A stretch of 28,402 bases of DNA, from NCBI GenBank assembly GCA_023391535.1, contig JAEWAU010000056.1, positions 1 to 28,402 on the forward strand, in the 5' to 3' direction. The notes under the pieces were generated by a model, which was not told where the DNA came from, did no database searches, and worked only from the letters and a program-made list of their open reading frames with translations. Position numbers and translations under genes: made by a program. This document shows positions 7,426-14,818 of this stretch, one piece after another. The DNA comes from Bacillota bacterium (lineage in GTDB: Bacteria > Bacillota > Clostridia > Oscillospirales > Ethanoligenentaceae). Each line of letters begins with the position of its first letter. Position 1 is the stretch's first letter.

Positions 7426-8052
7426 TCAGGGCTCGAGGAGCCGGCGGAGCGGGTGGTAGATGACGGCGCCCACGATGAGGCAGAGGGCGAGGTCGGGCAC
7501 CAGATAAAACGCGTTGTAGGCCATGGAATAGGCGAAGACGTGCCCTTTGAGGAACGCGAGGTTTTGCGGGAAGCTTTTGGTATCGAACGCGTAGGAATAG
7601 AAAATAACAACGCCCGAAACCACGTGAGACGCAAACCGGATGGCCACCGCCGTGATCATGCCCAGCAGGAATCGCCAGAAGCCGCGGCCGTAAATTCCCG
7701 CAAGCCCGAGCGCCGAAAAGGCGATGAGATAATCGAGGAACGCCGAGCCCACGATGCTCTGCCAGTGCATCCCGGCAAAGCCCGAAAGCAACCCGCCGTC
7801 CATCAGCAGCTTGAGGAGCGAGAACGCAAAGCCCGTGAGCAGCCCCCATTTCGGGCCGTATTTATAGCCCGCCAGCAGGATGGGGAGCATGCTGCAAAAC
7901 GTGATCTCCCCCCCGAGCGGCATTTCCCAGAGCTTGAAAAAGCTGAGCACCACCGCGAGCGCGATGAGTATGCCGCTTTCCACAAGCCGCACGGTTTGAG
8001 GGCTCAAGCCCTTTCGTGTCCCTTTGGCAGACGAGTTCTTTTGCATTTCCAT
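7426..8052 (-). CDS. thiT: ThiT, thiamine-binding S component of an ECF transporter
   Basis: Integral-membrane substrate-capture subunit for thiamine. It works with a shared ECF energizing module (EcfA, EcfA', EcfT) that is not encoded in this window. The 208-residue protein has about six hydrophobic helices. ThiT-type features include the early VESGILIALAVVLSF helix, MPLGGEITFCSMLPILL, the segment HWQSIVGSAFLDYLIAF, RFASHVVSGVVIFYSYA and AYSMAYNAFYLVPD, which carry the His, Tyr and Asn positions used for thiamine binding in the family. The assignment is strongly supported by the TPP riboswitch directly upstream. ATG at 8052 is chosen, with AAAGGA 11 nt upstream. An out-of-frame ATG lies closer to that site. 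Confidence 0.92.
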   Translation of the reverse strand: MEMQKNSSAKGTRKGLSPQTVRLVESGILIALAVVLSFFKLWEMPLGGEITFCSMLPILLAGYKYGPKWGLLTGFAFSLLKLLMDGGLLSGFAGMHWQSIVGSAFLDYLIAFSALGLAGIYGRGFWRFLLGMITAVAIRFASHVVSGVVIFYSYAFDTKSFPQNLAFLKGHVFAYSMAYNAFYLVPDLALCLIVGAVIYHPLRRLLEP

Positions 8053-8076
8053 GTTTCATGCCGTCCTTTCGCTGCG

Positions 8077-8106
8077 GGCGCCCGAAAAGCAGCCTTTTCG
8101 GGCGCC
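8077..8106 (-). other. 13-bp perfect hairpin in the thiT leader
   Basis: GGCGCCCGAAAAG (8077-8089) pairs perfectly with CTTTTCGGGCGCC (8094-8106) around a 4-nt loop. It lies between the riboswitch terminator and the thiT ribosome binding site (8064-8069). No U-tract follows on the minus strand. It may protect the 5' end of read-through mRNA or affect translation. Confidence 0.7.
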
Positions 8107-8130
8107 GTTCCCCCGTATTGGTTGGAGCAT

Positions 8131-8162
8131 AAAGAAAACCGCGCCGGAATACCGGCGCGGTT
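8131..8162 (-). terminator. Intrinsic terminator of the TPP riboswitch
   Basis: On the minus strand AACCGCGCCGG (8162-8152) pairs with CCGGCGCGGTT (8147-8137) around a 4-nt loop and is followed by TTTTCTTT. It lies 16 nt beyond the aptamer and before thiT, so it is the expression platform: thiamine pyrophosphate binding would stop transcription here. Confidence 0.88.
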
Positions 8163-8178
8163 GAAAACATTTTTTCTT

Positions 8179-8264
8179 CTTCCTACGCCGGCATTATCCG
8201 GATCAGGTTCCTGGGTTAGGAATATCGTAGGATTCCCTCTCAGCCGAAGTCATTCAGCGCCCCA
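8179..8264 (-). ncRNA. TPP (THI-box) riboswitch aptamer
   Basis: On the minus strand the conserved THI-box elements appear in order: GGGGCGC at the 5' end, GGCTGAGAGGG, then ACCTGATCCGGATAATG and CCGGCGTAGGAA. The CTGAGA element recognises the pyrimidine part of TPP, and the GGATAATGCCGGCGTAGG part forms the pyrophosphate-sensor arm. It controls thiT. The 3' strand GCCGGCG (8192-8186) is complementary to CGCCGG in the downstream terminator arm, giving an obvious antiterminator pairing when TPP is absent. Confidence 0.95.
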
Positions 8265-8281
8265 TTTAATTGTCGAAACCC

Positions 8282-8311
8282 ATTATAGAACAACAAGACG
8301 GCATTTGTCAA
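8282..8311 (-). promoter_or_regulatory. Sigma-A-type promoter of thiT
   Basis: On the minus strand a perfect TTGACA (8311-8306) and a perfect TATAAT (8287-8282) are separated by 18 bp. Transcription would start near 8275, about 10 nt before the aptamer. The promoter lies directly beyond the 3' end of the DUF554 gene. Confidence 0.88.
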
Positions 8312-8315
8312 ACCC

Positions 8316-9056
8316 TTACCCGAACAGGAGGGCTTTCCAGAGCAGTGTGAGGAGATAGTAGAAAAAGGGGACGAGCACGGCGGGCACGAGGTTGCCGATG
8401 CGTATTTTTTTGGGGAACAGCATGTTGATGCTGATGCCGACGATAAGAACGTTGCCCACGGCGGAAATCTGGGCGATAACGGAAGCGGTGAGCCAGGGCC
8501 TCAGCACGCCGGCCAGCAGCGTGATGGAGCCCTGATAGAGCAGGATGGGGATGGCGGCGAACGGCACGCCCCAGCCCATGGATGAGGCGAAAACCACCGA
8601 AATAACGCCGTCCAGAACGGATTTGGCGTAAAGCGTAGAGGCGTTTCCCGTGAGCCCGTCCTGAATGGAGCCGACGATGCTCATGGCGCCCACGCAGAAC
8701 AGCAGCGTGGCCGCAACGAAGCCTTCCGCGACGCCTCCCGAGCCCTTCACGCGGCCCTGCAGCCACAAACCCAAATGCTCGAGACGGTCCTCGAGCCGCA
8801 GAAACTCGCCGCACACCCCGCCGATGAGCAGGCTGAAAATCACGATCATGATATACGAGCGGCCCAGACTGCCGTCCTTCTGCAGCGAGAGCATCGCCTG
8901 CATGGTGCCCGAGAGGCCGATAACTCCGACAGCCAGCGCGACGCCCTGCAGGATGATGGCTTTATACTTATCCGGTATCCCATTATGCAGGATAGCTCCG
9001 GCGCATCCTCCGACCAGTATGGCCCCCGTGTTGGCAAGCGTTCCGGTTCCGATCAT
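8316..9056 (-). CDS. DUF554 family membrane protein
   Basis: A 246-residue integral membrane protein of the DUF554 (YdfK-like) family, with about seven hydrophobic helices. Its biochemical role is not established. The family-typical N-terminus MIGTGTLANTGAILVGG argues for the start at 9056, which also has AAGGTGG 10 nt upstream; the in-frame TTG at 9083 would add nine unlike residues (MAQQGGWTD). Other family-like stretches are LQGVALAVGVIGLSG, FVAATLLFCVGAMSIVGSIQDGL, and the Ser/Met/Gly-rich FASSMGWGVPFAAIPILLYQG. It has its own promoter, is a single-gene unit, and ends just before the thiT promoter. Confidence 0.88.
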   Translation of the reverse strand: MIGTGTLANTGAILVGGCAGAILHNGIPDKYKAIILQGVALAVGVIGLSGTMQAMLSLQKDGSLGRSYIMIVIFSLLIGGVCGEFLRLEDRLEHLGLWLQGRVKGSGGVAEGFVAATLLFCVGAMSIVGSIQDGLTGNASTLYAKSVLDGVISVVFASSMGWGVPFAAIPILLYQGSITLLAGVLRPWLTASVIAQISAVGNVLIVGISINMLFPKKIRIGNLVPAVLVPFFYYLLTLLWKALLFG

Positions 9057-9178
9057 ATCCGTCCATCCACCTTGCTGCGCCAAATAAATTCCGGCGGTCC
9101 CGGTTCGAAGCGCGGGCTTGCCTCTACCGGGCCGTTTGTAAAAAAACGGAGATCCCGGAATTTTGCGGCCGAAACAAA

Positions 9179-9196
9179 GGAACCCGCGGCGAAAAA
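9179..9196. repeat. Copy 1 of an 18-bp dispersed repeat
   Basis: GGAACCCGCGGCGAAAAA occurs here, inside the DUF554 leader, and again at 14819-14836 in the gap between the liv and opp operons. The flanks are loosely similar (a CGGC-GAAA stretch before, an AAAGA/GGAGAAA-rich stretch after), suggesting two remnants of one longer intergenic repeat. Confidence 0.5.
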
Positions 9197-9221
9197 GGAG
9201 AAAAGAAAGCGCAACGTTTTC

Positions 9222-9250
9222 AGTATAGCATAAGCGCCTTGCCCGGACAA
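9222..9250 (-). promoter_or_regulatory. Promoter of the DUF554 gene
   Basis: On the minus strand TTGTCC (9250-9245) and TATACT (9227-9222) are spaced 17 bp apart, with matches of 4/6 and 5/6. It would give a leader of about 160 nt before the start codon at 9056. Confidence 0.6.
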
Positions 9251-9528
9251 GACGGTATAACTTAAAAAGAACGGGGGGCGGGAAGGCCGCGCCCTGCCGG
9301 AAATTTCAACGGAAGCCGCGTTGCTTTTACGAGAAATGAGTGGGGCCGCAATGCAGGAAAACTATAGTAGAAGTTTCAATTTTCCAAAGTGTTTTTCAAA
9401 AACTGCATTTATGCGGAAATTTGTGCGCGCTTGGGGGACGTTCGGACGGACAAAATGTTGAAATATGCCAGAAAGGACCCGAATCCTGTGCAAACAAAAA
9501 AATAATATGAATATCGATCAAATACAAC
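9251..9528. other. Non-coding gap upstream of the liv leader
   Basis: No gene is seen. The first part is GC-rich; from about 9360 it becomes clearly AT-rich towards the liv promoter. AATTTTCCAAAGTGT (9378-9392) loosely resembles a CodY box but matches only about 10 of 15 consensus positions. Confidence 0.5.
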
Positions 9529-9557
9529 TTGCATTTTAAAAGAAGCTATACTATAAT
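9529..9557 (+). promoter_or_regulatory. Promoter of the liv leader and operon
   Basis: TTGCAT (9529-9534), a 17-bp spacer and a perfect TATAAT (9552-9557) lie in AT-rich DNA. Transcription would begin near 9564. The -35 context ACTTGCATT is shared with the opp promoter at 14904. Confidence 0.75.
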
Positions 9558-9563
9558 AGAAAA

Positions 9564-9698
9564 AAACATTTTGGTGCCGGAAGCTGGCGGCCTTTGCAGG
9601 TCTTCCCCATGGAGTCCAACCTGCCAGCAGAGCTTGCAAAATGCAGACGGGCATAATCAAACAAGGGCGTAAAACACAACCTGTTTACGCCCTTTTTT
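9564..9698 (+). ncRNA. Structured leader or small RNA upstream of livK
   Basis: About 135 nt lie between a good promoter and an intrinsic terminator. The 5' part folds into a closed domain: CATTTTG (9567-9573) pairs with CAAAATG (9637-9643) and encloses a GCCGG/CTGGC hairpin (9576-9588) and a GCAGGT/ACCTGC hairpin (9596-9601 with 9619-9624). This looks like a three-way junction followed by a terminator, the layout of a transcription-attenuating riboswitch or an independent small RNA. I do not recognise a known class: no T-box, TPP, SAM, glycine or ykkC core is visible. A 15-codon frame at 9609-9656 (MESNLPAELAKCRRA) lacks a ribosome binding site. Confidence 0.55.
9663..9698 (+). terminator. 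Intrinsic terminator in the liv leader
   Basis: AAGGGCGTAAAACA (9663-9676) pairs with TGTTTACGCCCTT (9682-9694) with one bulged A, followed by a run of six T (9693-9698). It lies about 90 bp before the livK start codon, so it would end the leader RNA unless antitermination occurs. Confidence 0.88.
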
Positions 9699-9787
9699 GT
9701 ATATGCGGGAGCTTCCGCAACAGCCAACGCGTGAAGACTGAAGCTTGTGAACGGCTTTCAGCCCCATCGAAACAGGAGGTAGGAGAA

Positions 9788-10963
9788 ATGATTCGAAAGA
9801 AAATCGCGCTCTCCCTTTCGCTCGCGCTTATCGCCATGACAGCCGCCGGCTGCCGGGCCGGGAGTTCCAGCTCCGGTTCCGGCGCCGCCGGCACCGGAGC
9901 GCCCGCCGGAACCATCAAGATCGGCATCGTCATGCCGCTCACCGGGTCGGTCGCCACGTTCGGCCAGTCCGCCCAAAAGGGCCTGCAGCTTCTTGAGGAC
10001 CAGACAAACGCCGCGGGCGGCATCCTCGGCAAAAAGGTCGACTTCCTATTTGAAGACGATCAGGCCACCGCAAACATCTGCGTCGCGGCCGGCACCAAGC
10101 TGATCACAAACGACCACGTGGTCGCCATCATCGGGCCTCTTACGAGCACCTGCGCCAACGCGCTCGCTCCGATCTGCCAGAGCAACCAGATCCCGATGGT
10201 AACCGGAACGGCCACCAACGCCACCGTCACCCAGAAGGGCAACTATATTTTCCGCACCTGCTTTATCGACCCGTTCCAGGGCACCGTGGTGGCCAAGTTC
10301 GCGTCCGCCAACCTGAAGGCCAAAACGGCCGCCGTCCTCTATAATAACGGCGACGCGTATTCCGACGGCCTTGCCGAAAACTTCATCAAGTCGTTTAAGG
10401 CGGCCGGCGGCACCATCGTGAAAACCGAAACCTACAACACGGGCGACAAAGACTTCAGCTCTCAGCTCACGCAGATCGCACCCACGAAGCCGGACGTGAT
10501 GATGCTTCCGGATTACTATTCCACCGTTTCCCTCATCGCCAAGCAGGCGCGCGCCATGAACATCCAGTCCACGTTCCTCGGCGGCGACGGCTGGGACAGC
10601 TCCGATCTCTTCACGCTCGGCGGCGACGCGGTGAACGGCGCGTATTTCTCGAACCACTATTCCCCGGACGATACCTCGCCCCAGGTCGTGCAGTTCCTGA
10701 AGGATTTCAAAGCCAAATACAGCAATCAGGTTCCGGACGCCATGGCCGCTCTGAACTACGATGCGGGCAAGGTCCTGCTCCAGAGTATTCAGAAGGCCGG
10801 CAGCACCAAGGCCGCCGATATCCAGAAAGCGCTGCTCGCTTACGACGGCACCGTCGTTTCGGGCCACATCAAGTTCGATTCCAACCGCGACGCGGTGAAA
10901 TCCGCCGTCATCATCAAAACGGTGAACGGCAAGGAGACTTTCTTCACGAAGATCAATCCCTGA
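9788..10963 (+). CDS. livK: Branched-chain amino acid ABC transporter, substrate-binding lipoprotein
   Basis: Lipid-anchored binding protein that captures Leu/Ile/Val or related amino acids for the LivHMGF importer. The 391-residue product has a lipoprotein signal peptide ending in AMTAAGC, with Cys22 as the lipidation site, a Ser/Gly linker, and then a type-I periplasmic-binding fold starting IKIGIVMPLTGSVATFGQ. Further family segments are NAAGGILGKKVDFLFEDD, AIIGPLTSTCANALAPIC and YNTGDKDFSSQLTQI. ATG at 9788 is preceded by AGGAGGTAGGAG. The frame is open upstream to 9641, but an earlier start would bury the signal peptide. Ligand preference within the family cannot be fixed from sequence. 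Confidence 0.92.
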   Translation: MIRKKIALSLSLALIAMTAAGCRAGSSSSGSGAAGTGAPAGTIKIGIVMPLTGSVATFGQSAQKGLQLLEDQTNAAGGILGKKVDFLFEDDQATANICVAAGTKLITNDHVVAIIGPLTSTCANALAPICQSNQIPMVTGTATNATVTQKGNYIFRTCFIDPFQGTVVAKFASANLKAKTAAVLYNNGDAYSDGLAENFIKSFKAAGGTIVKTETYNTGDKDFSSQLTQIAPTKPDVMMLPDYYSTVSLIAKQARAMNIQSTFLGGDGWDSSDLFTLGGDAVNGAYFSNHYSPDDTSPQVVQFLKDFKAKYSNQVPDAMAALNYDAGKVLLQSIQKAGSTKAADIQKALLAYDGTVVSGHIKFDSNRDAVKSAVIIKTVNGKETFFTKINP

Positions 10964-11347
10964 CCTCCAGCCTGCGCGGCGTTTCGTGCACGGCAGGGTT
11001 ACGGGCGAGAGCAGGGGAGAACCCGCCCGCGCGGGCGGACTCCCGGTTTCGGGTTGCTGCAGGACGCTTCCGTGTCCTGCGGCAACTCCGCGCTCGTGTT
11101 TGATTTATCAATTTGGCGTTTCGCACTTCGGCTATCTGCTTTCTCTGATTCCGTTGCGTTTTCGGACCCCGAATTTTGAAACCTGCGCCCGCCTTGGCGG
11201 ACGATTCCATACACAGATGGATGCTGCCGATTCCCGGGGAGAACAGGGAATGAATCCGCGCAAAAGGCCGTTGCAGACTTTTTAGCAAAGATTATTTTGC
11301 GCTGTTTCCGATGGAAATTGGCATGATACATACGGGAGGGGAACGTA
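10964..11347 (+). other. livK-livH intergenic region with strong hairpins
   Basis: No gene is seen in this 384-bp spacer. It contains the perfect palindrome CCGCCCGC/GCGGGCGG (11023-11038). A 13-bp stem follows, GTTGCTGCAGGAC (11053-11065) with GTCCTGCGGCAAC (11074-11086), with one G-T wobble. No long T-run follows, so these are probably mRNA-stabilising or partial-termination elements that raise binding-protein output over permease output. Confidence 0.6.
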
Positions 11348-12232
11348 TTGAGTTGGGTTCAAGTCCTGCAGCAGCTGATTAACGGGCTGTCGCTGGGAAG
11401 CGTGTATGCGCTGATCGCCCTCGGGTACACCATGGTTTACGGCATTATCGGCCTCATCAACTTTGCCCACGGCGATATTTATATGGTGGGTGCGTACGCA
11501 GGCTATTTTTCCGCGACGCTGCTGCATCTGCCGTTTGTTCCCACGCTGCTGATCGGCATGCTGGTGCCTGCCATCCTCGGCGTCGTCATTGAGCGCGTGG
11601 CGTATAAGCCCCTGCGCAAATCCACCAATATCTCGCTGCTGATTACCGCCATCGGCGTTTCGTTCCTGCTCGAGAACGGCTTCAACGCGCTGTTCGGCGG
11701 GAATCCGCGCGCCTATCCGGCGTCGATCCTCGCGCAGAAGACGGTGCAGCTCGGCCCGGTGCATACCGATACCGTCCACCTCATCATTCTGGGGATTGCG
11801 GTGCTGCTTATGGTGCTGCTGCAGCTCATCGTCTACGGCACGAAGATCGGCAAGGCGATGCGCGCCACCTCGTTTGATAAGGACGCCGCGGCTCTCATGG
11901 GCATCAACGTCAACAGCACCATTTCGTTCACGTTCGCCGTCGGCTCCGCGCTCGCGGGCGCCGCGGGAGTGCTCGTGGCCATCCTCTATTCGAGCCTCGA
12001 CCCGTATATGGGCATGCAGCCCGGCATCAAGGCGTTCGTCGCCGCCGTGCTCGGCGGCATCGGGATTATCCCCGGCGCGTTCCTGGGCGGCCTCATTCTG
12101 GGCGTGATCGAAACGTTCGTGACGGCTTTCTACTCCAAGCTTTCGGGAGCCATCGCGTTCGTGTTCCTCATCGTCATCCTGATCCTTAAGCCGACCGGTC
12201 TGCTGGGCAAAAAATCCAGCGAGAAAGTGTAG
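11348..12232 (+). CDS. livH: Branched-chain amino acid ABC transporter permease LivH
   Basis: One of two membrane subunits forming the translocation path of the Liv importer. The 294-residue product has about eight hydrophobic segments and the LivH hallmark N-terminus LINGLSLGSVYALIALGYTM followed by VYGIIGLINFAHGDIYM. Later come GKAMRATSFDKDAAALMGIN, the cytoplasmic loop that contacts the ATPases, and FVAAVLGGIGIIPGAFLGG. The start is TTG at 11348, supported by GGGAGGGG 6 nt upstream and by the family N-terminus. It heads the tightly packed livHMGF block. Confidence 0.93.
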   Translation: MSWVQVLQQLINGLSLGSVYALIALGYTMVYGIIGLINFAHGDIYMVGAYAGYFSATLLHLPFVPTLLIGMLVPAILGVVIERVAYKPLRKSTNISLLITAIGVSFLLENGFNALFGGNPRAYPASILAQKTVQLGPVHTDTVHLIILGIAVLLMVLLQLIVYGTKIGKAMRATSFDKDAAALMGINVNSTISFTFAVGSALAGAAGVLVAILYSSLDPYMGMQPGIKAFVAAVLGGIGIIPGAFLGGLILGVIETFVTAFYSKLSGAIAFVFLIVILILKPTGLLGKKSSEKV

Positions 12233-12241
12233 GTGGCGAAC

Positions 12242-13192
12242 GTGCTGAAGTTTTGGAAAAAAACGGCGATCCAGACGGCCGCAGCGGCGGTGATTCTGGT
12301 AGTGTTCCAGTCGCTCATCTCCACCGGCGCCTTCAACCAGTATTACACGCGCGTGCTCATCACGATCTGCATCAATATCATGCTCGCGCTGAGCGCGAAC
12401 CTGATCATCAACATTTCCGGCCAGCTCACGCTTGGGCATACGGCGTTCATGGCCATCGGCGCGTATGCGGCCGCGGTTATGAGCATGCACGCGCACCTGC
12501 CGTTCTTCTTTGCGCTGCTGGCGGGCGGCCTTGTCGCCGCCTTTTTCGGCCTTCTTATCGGCCTGCCTACGCTGCGCCTCAAGGGCGACTATCTGGCCAT
12601 CACCACCCTCGGCTTTTGTCAGATCGTCGTGGTGGCGTTCCAGAATATCAACTTCCTGGGCGGCGCGCAGGGCCTTACGGGCATCCCGTACAAAACCAAT
12701 TTCATGTGGGTTTACGTTTCCATGGTGGTGATGATCTTCCTGCTGTATAACCTCGTGCATTCCCGCCACGGCCGCGCGATGATCTCCGTGCGCGAGGACG
12801 AGATCGCGGCGCAGTCCATGGGCATCAACACCACCCGCTACAAGATCATGGCCTTCACCGTGGGCGCGTTTTTCGCCGGGTTTGCCGGCGGGCTGTACGC
12901 ACACCTGATGATGTACATCGAGCCGAACTCGTTTAACTTCATGCAGTCCGTGAACGTCGTGATTTTCGTCGTGCTCGGCGGCGCGGGCGGCATCATCGGC
13001 TGCATGACCTCCACCACCCTGCTCACGCTGCTCCAGGAAGCGCTGCGGCCGCTCGGCGGGCTGGATATGGTCATCTACCCGTTCCTGCTTATCGTCATCA
13101 TGCTGCTTAGGGTAAAAGGCTCCGGACTTTCCGGAATTTTCGGCCGGTTTACCAAGCTTCTCCGCAAGCCCAACGCGCAAGGAGGGAAATGA
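12242..13192 (+). CDS. livM: Branched-chain amino acid ABC transporter permease LivM
   Basis: Second membrane subunit of the Liv importer, about 316 residues and highly hydrophobic. Family features are LALSANLIINISGQLTLGHT, GLPTLRLKGDYLAITTLGF, the ATPase-facing loop GRAMISVREDEIAAQSMGIN, and VIFVVLGGAGGIIGCM. GTG at 12242 is chosen because AGGTGG lies 5 nt upstream. An earlier GTG at 12233 directly abuts the livH stop and would add three residues, but has a poorer ribosome binding site. The stop overlaps the livG start (ATGA). The product ends with a short basic tail. Confidence 0.92.
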   Translation: MLKFWKKTAIQTAAAAVILVVFQSLISTGAFNQYYTRVLITICINIMLALSANLIINISGQLTLGHTAFMAIGAYAAAVMSMHAHLPFFFALLAGGLVAAFFGLLIGLPTLRLKGDYLAITTLGFCQIVVVAFQNINFLGGAQGLTGIPYKTNFMWVYVSMVVMIFLLYNLVHSRHGRAMISVREDEIAAQSMGINTTRYKIMAFTVGAFFAGFAGGLYAHLMMYIEPNSFNFMQSVNVVIFVVLGGAGGIIGCMTSTTLLTLLQEALRPLGGLDMVIYPFLLIVIMLLRVKGSGLSGIFGRFTKLLRKPNAQGGK

Positions 13193-13977
13193 ACGTGCCT
13201 CTGCTTAAAATCGATAACATTTCCATCCGTTTCGGAGGCCTCACCGCGGTATCCGATTTTTCGCTTTCCATGGAAGACGACAGCCTGTTCGGCCTGATCG
13301 GCCCGAACGGCGCGGGCAAGACCACGATCTTCAATATGCTCACGGGCGTGTATGTGCCCACCTCGGGCAGCATCCACTTTAACGGCGAGGATATCACGGG
13401 CGTCAAGCCCTACAACATCACACAGAAGTCCATCGCCCGCACGTTCCAGAATATCCGCCTGATGAAAAAGCTCACCGTTCTCGAAAACGTGAAGATCTCG
13501 TTTGTGTACCAGACCAAATACAGCCTTGCCACCAGCTTTCTGCGCCTGCCCTCGTTCTTTAAGGAAGAAGAAGAAGTGGATAAAGAGGCGCTCGAACTGC
13601 TGCGCATCTTCCATTTGGAAGAGAAGAAGAACGAGCTTGCCATGAACCTTCCTTACGGCGAGCAGCGCAGGCTCGAGATCGCGCGCGCTCTGGCGGCCAA
13701 GCCCAAGCTGCTGCTTCTGGACGAACCGGCGGCCGGCATGAACCCCAACGAAACGGCGGAGCTCACGGAGCTGATCCGCTGGATCCGCAAGGAATTCCAT
13801 ATCGCCATCCTTCTCATCGAGCACGATATGCGGCTCGTGATGGGCGTCTGCGAACACATTCTGGTGCTGGATTACGGCAAGATCATCGCGGAAGGCGGCC
13901 CGGAGGAGATCAAGACCAACAAGAAAGTCATCGAGGCTTATCTTGGCGAGGAGGCTGCCCATGCTGCTGAAAATTGA
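13189..13977 (+). CDS. livG: Branched-chain amino acid ABC transporter ATPase LivG
   Basis: Cytoplasmic ATPase that pairs with LivF to power the importer. The 262-residue protein carries Walker A GPNGAGKTT, the Q-loop region ARTFQNIRLMKKLTVLENV, an atypical LivG-like signature LPYGEQRRLEIARAL in place of LSGGQ, Walker B LLLLDEPAAGMN and the switch His in LLIEHDMRLV. All are normal for LivG. The start is ATG at 13189, overlapping the livM stop by 4 bp, with GGAGGG close upstream; a GTG two codons later (13195) has better spacing and is a possible true start. Its 3' end overlaps livF by 17 bp. Confidence 0.93.
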   Translation: MNVPLLKIDNISIRFGGLTAVSDFSLSMEDDSLFGLIGPNGAGKTTIFNMLTGVYVPTSGSIHFNGEDITGVKPYNITQKSIARTFQNIRLMKKLTVLENVKISFVYQTKYSLATSFLRLPSFFKEEEEVDKEALELLRIFHLEEKKNELAMNLPYGEQRRLEIARALAAKPKLLLLDEPAAGMNPNETAELTELIRWIRKEFHIAILLIEHDMRLVMGVCEHILVLDYGKIIAEGGPEEIKTNKKVIEAYLGEEAAHAAEN

Positions 13978-14668
13978 CAAGCTGAACGTGTATTACGGCG
14001 GCATCCACGCCCTGCACGACGTCAGCATCGAAGTGGGCGAAGGGGAAATCGTAACGCTCATCGGGGCGAATGGAGCCGGAAAAACCTCCACGCTCCGTGC
14101 TATTTCGGGGCTGGTGCCCGCCGCCTCCGGCGAAATCCGCTTCGAGGATAAGCTGCTCAACAACCTGCCCGCGCATAAAATGCCGATGCTGGGCATCTCC
14201 CACGTGCCGGAAGGGCGGCGCGTGTTTTCAAACCTCACGGTGAAAGAAAATCTGGAGCTCGGCGCCTATACCCGCAAGGACAAGGCGCAGATCAAAAGAG
14301 ATTACGAGCTGGTGTTTGAGAAATTTCCGCGCCTGAAGGAACGCATCCGGCAGCGCGCCGGTACGTTGAGCGGCGGCGAGCAGCAGATGCTCGCCATGGG
14401 CCGGGGGCTGATGTCCAAGCCGAAAATCATGCTTCTGGACGAACCCTCCATGGGCCTCGCGCCGATTGTGGTGCAGGATATTTTTTCGATTATCCGCGAT
14501 ATCAACAAGGCGGGAACGACGATCCTGCTGGTGGAACAAAACGCCAATATGGCGCTTTCCATCGCGAACCGCGCCTATGTTATCGAGACGGGGAGCATCG
14601 TGCTGAGCGGCTCGGCGGCCGATCTGATAAAAAACGACAGGGTGCAGAAAGCATACCTGGGCGGCTGA
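13961..14668 (+). CDS. livF: Branched-chain amino acid ABC transporter ATPase LivF
   Basis: Second cytoplasmic ATPase of the Liv importer, 235 residues. Motifs are Walker A GANGAGKTS, ISHVPEGRRVFSNLTVKENL (a LivF hallmark), the ABC signature LSGGEQQMLAMGRGLM, Walker B IMLLDEPSMGLAP and the switch region LLVEQNANMAL. ATG at 13961 follows GAGGAGG with 7-nt spacing and lies inside the end of livG; an upstream in-frame start at 13943 would add six residues without a good site. It is the last gene of the liv operon and is followed by a terminator-like hairpin. Confidence 0.94.
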   Translation: MLLKIDKLNVYYGGIHALHDVSIEVGEGEIVTLIGANGAGKTSTLRAISGLVPAASGEIRFEDKLLNNLPAHKMPMLGISHVPEGRRVFSNLTVKENLELGAYTRKDKAQIKRDYELVFEKFPRLKERIRQRAGTLSGGEQQMLAMGRGLMSKPKIMLLDEPSMGLAPIVVQDIFSIIRDINKAGTTILLVEQNANMALSIANRAYVIETGSIVLSGSAADLIKNDRVQKAYLGG

Positions 14669-14686
14669 TGTGATTTTCCGGTTTAT

Positions 14687-14730
14687 AAAATCCGCGTCCA
14701 AAGCCCATAGAAGCTTTTGACGCGGATTTT
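14687..14730 (+). terminator. Terminator-like hairpin after livF
   Basis: AAAATCCGCGTC (14687-14698) pairs with GACGCGGATTTT (14719-14730), extended inward by AAAGC/GCTTT (14700-14704 with 14713-14717) across a mismatch. The T-run is short but AT-flanked on both sides. It lies 18 bp after the livF stop. Confidence 0.7.
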
Positions 14731-14818
14731 CACGCGTTCTTCCAGCAGAAAAACGCATGAGCGCAAGAGGGCGCTGCCGGATTCCGGCAACGCGGAAAAG
14801 CGCCGATCGGCGGAAAAT

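Noticed and set aside
7249..8358. 369-codon plus-strand frame across the MITE-like element and thiT
   Set aside because: It is antisense to thiT and the TPP riboswitch and starts within hairpin DNA; no motif supports it.
9090..9130. tRNA-like GGTTCGAA motif
   Set aside because: No matching T-stem, anticodon arm or acceptor stem can be built around it.
9378..9392. CodY-box-like sequence upstream of liv
   Set aside because: Only about 10 of 15 positions fit AATTTTCWGAAAATT, and it lies about 135 bp upstream of the promoter's -35.
9609..9656. 15-codon leader peptide frame in the liv leader
   Set aside because: There is no ribosome binding site and no run of Leu/Ile/Val codons as expected for classical leucine attenuation.
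9641..9787. In-frame upstream extension of livK starting at ATG 9641
   Set aside because: It would place the lipoprotein signal peptide 49 residues inside the protein and runs through the intrinsic terminator; ATG 9788 has a strong ribosome binding site.
9564..9787. T-box element controlling liv
   Set aside because: The conserved T-box antiterminator sequence (TGGNACCGCG-like) and stem I motifs are absent.
11282..13180. 632-codon open frame antisense to livH and livM
   Set aside because: It is a His/Asp/Arg/Glu-rich shadow of two clear permease genes, with no start signal or motif of its own.
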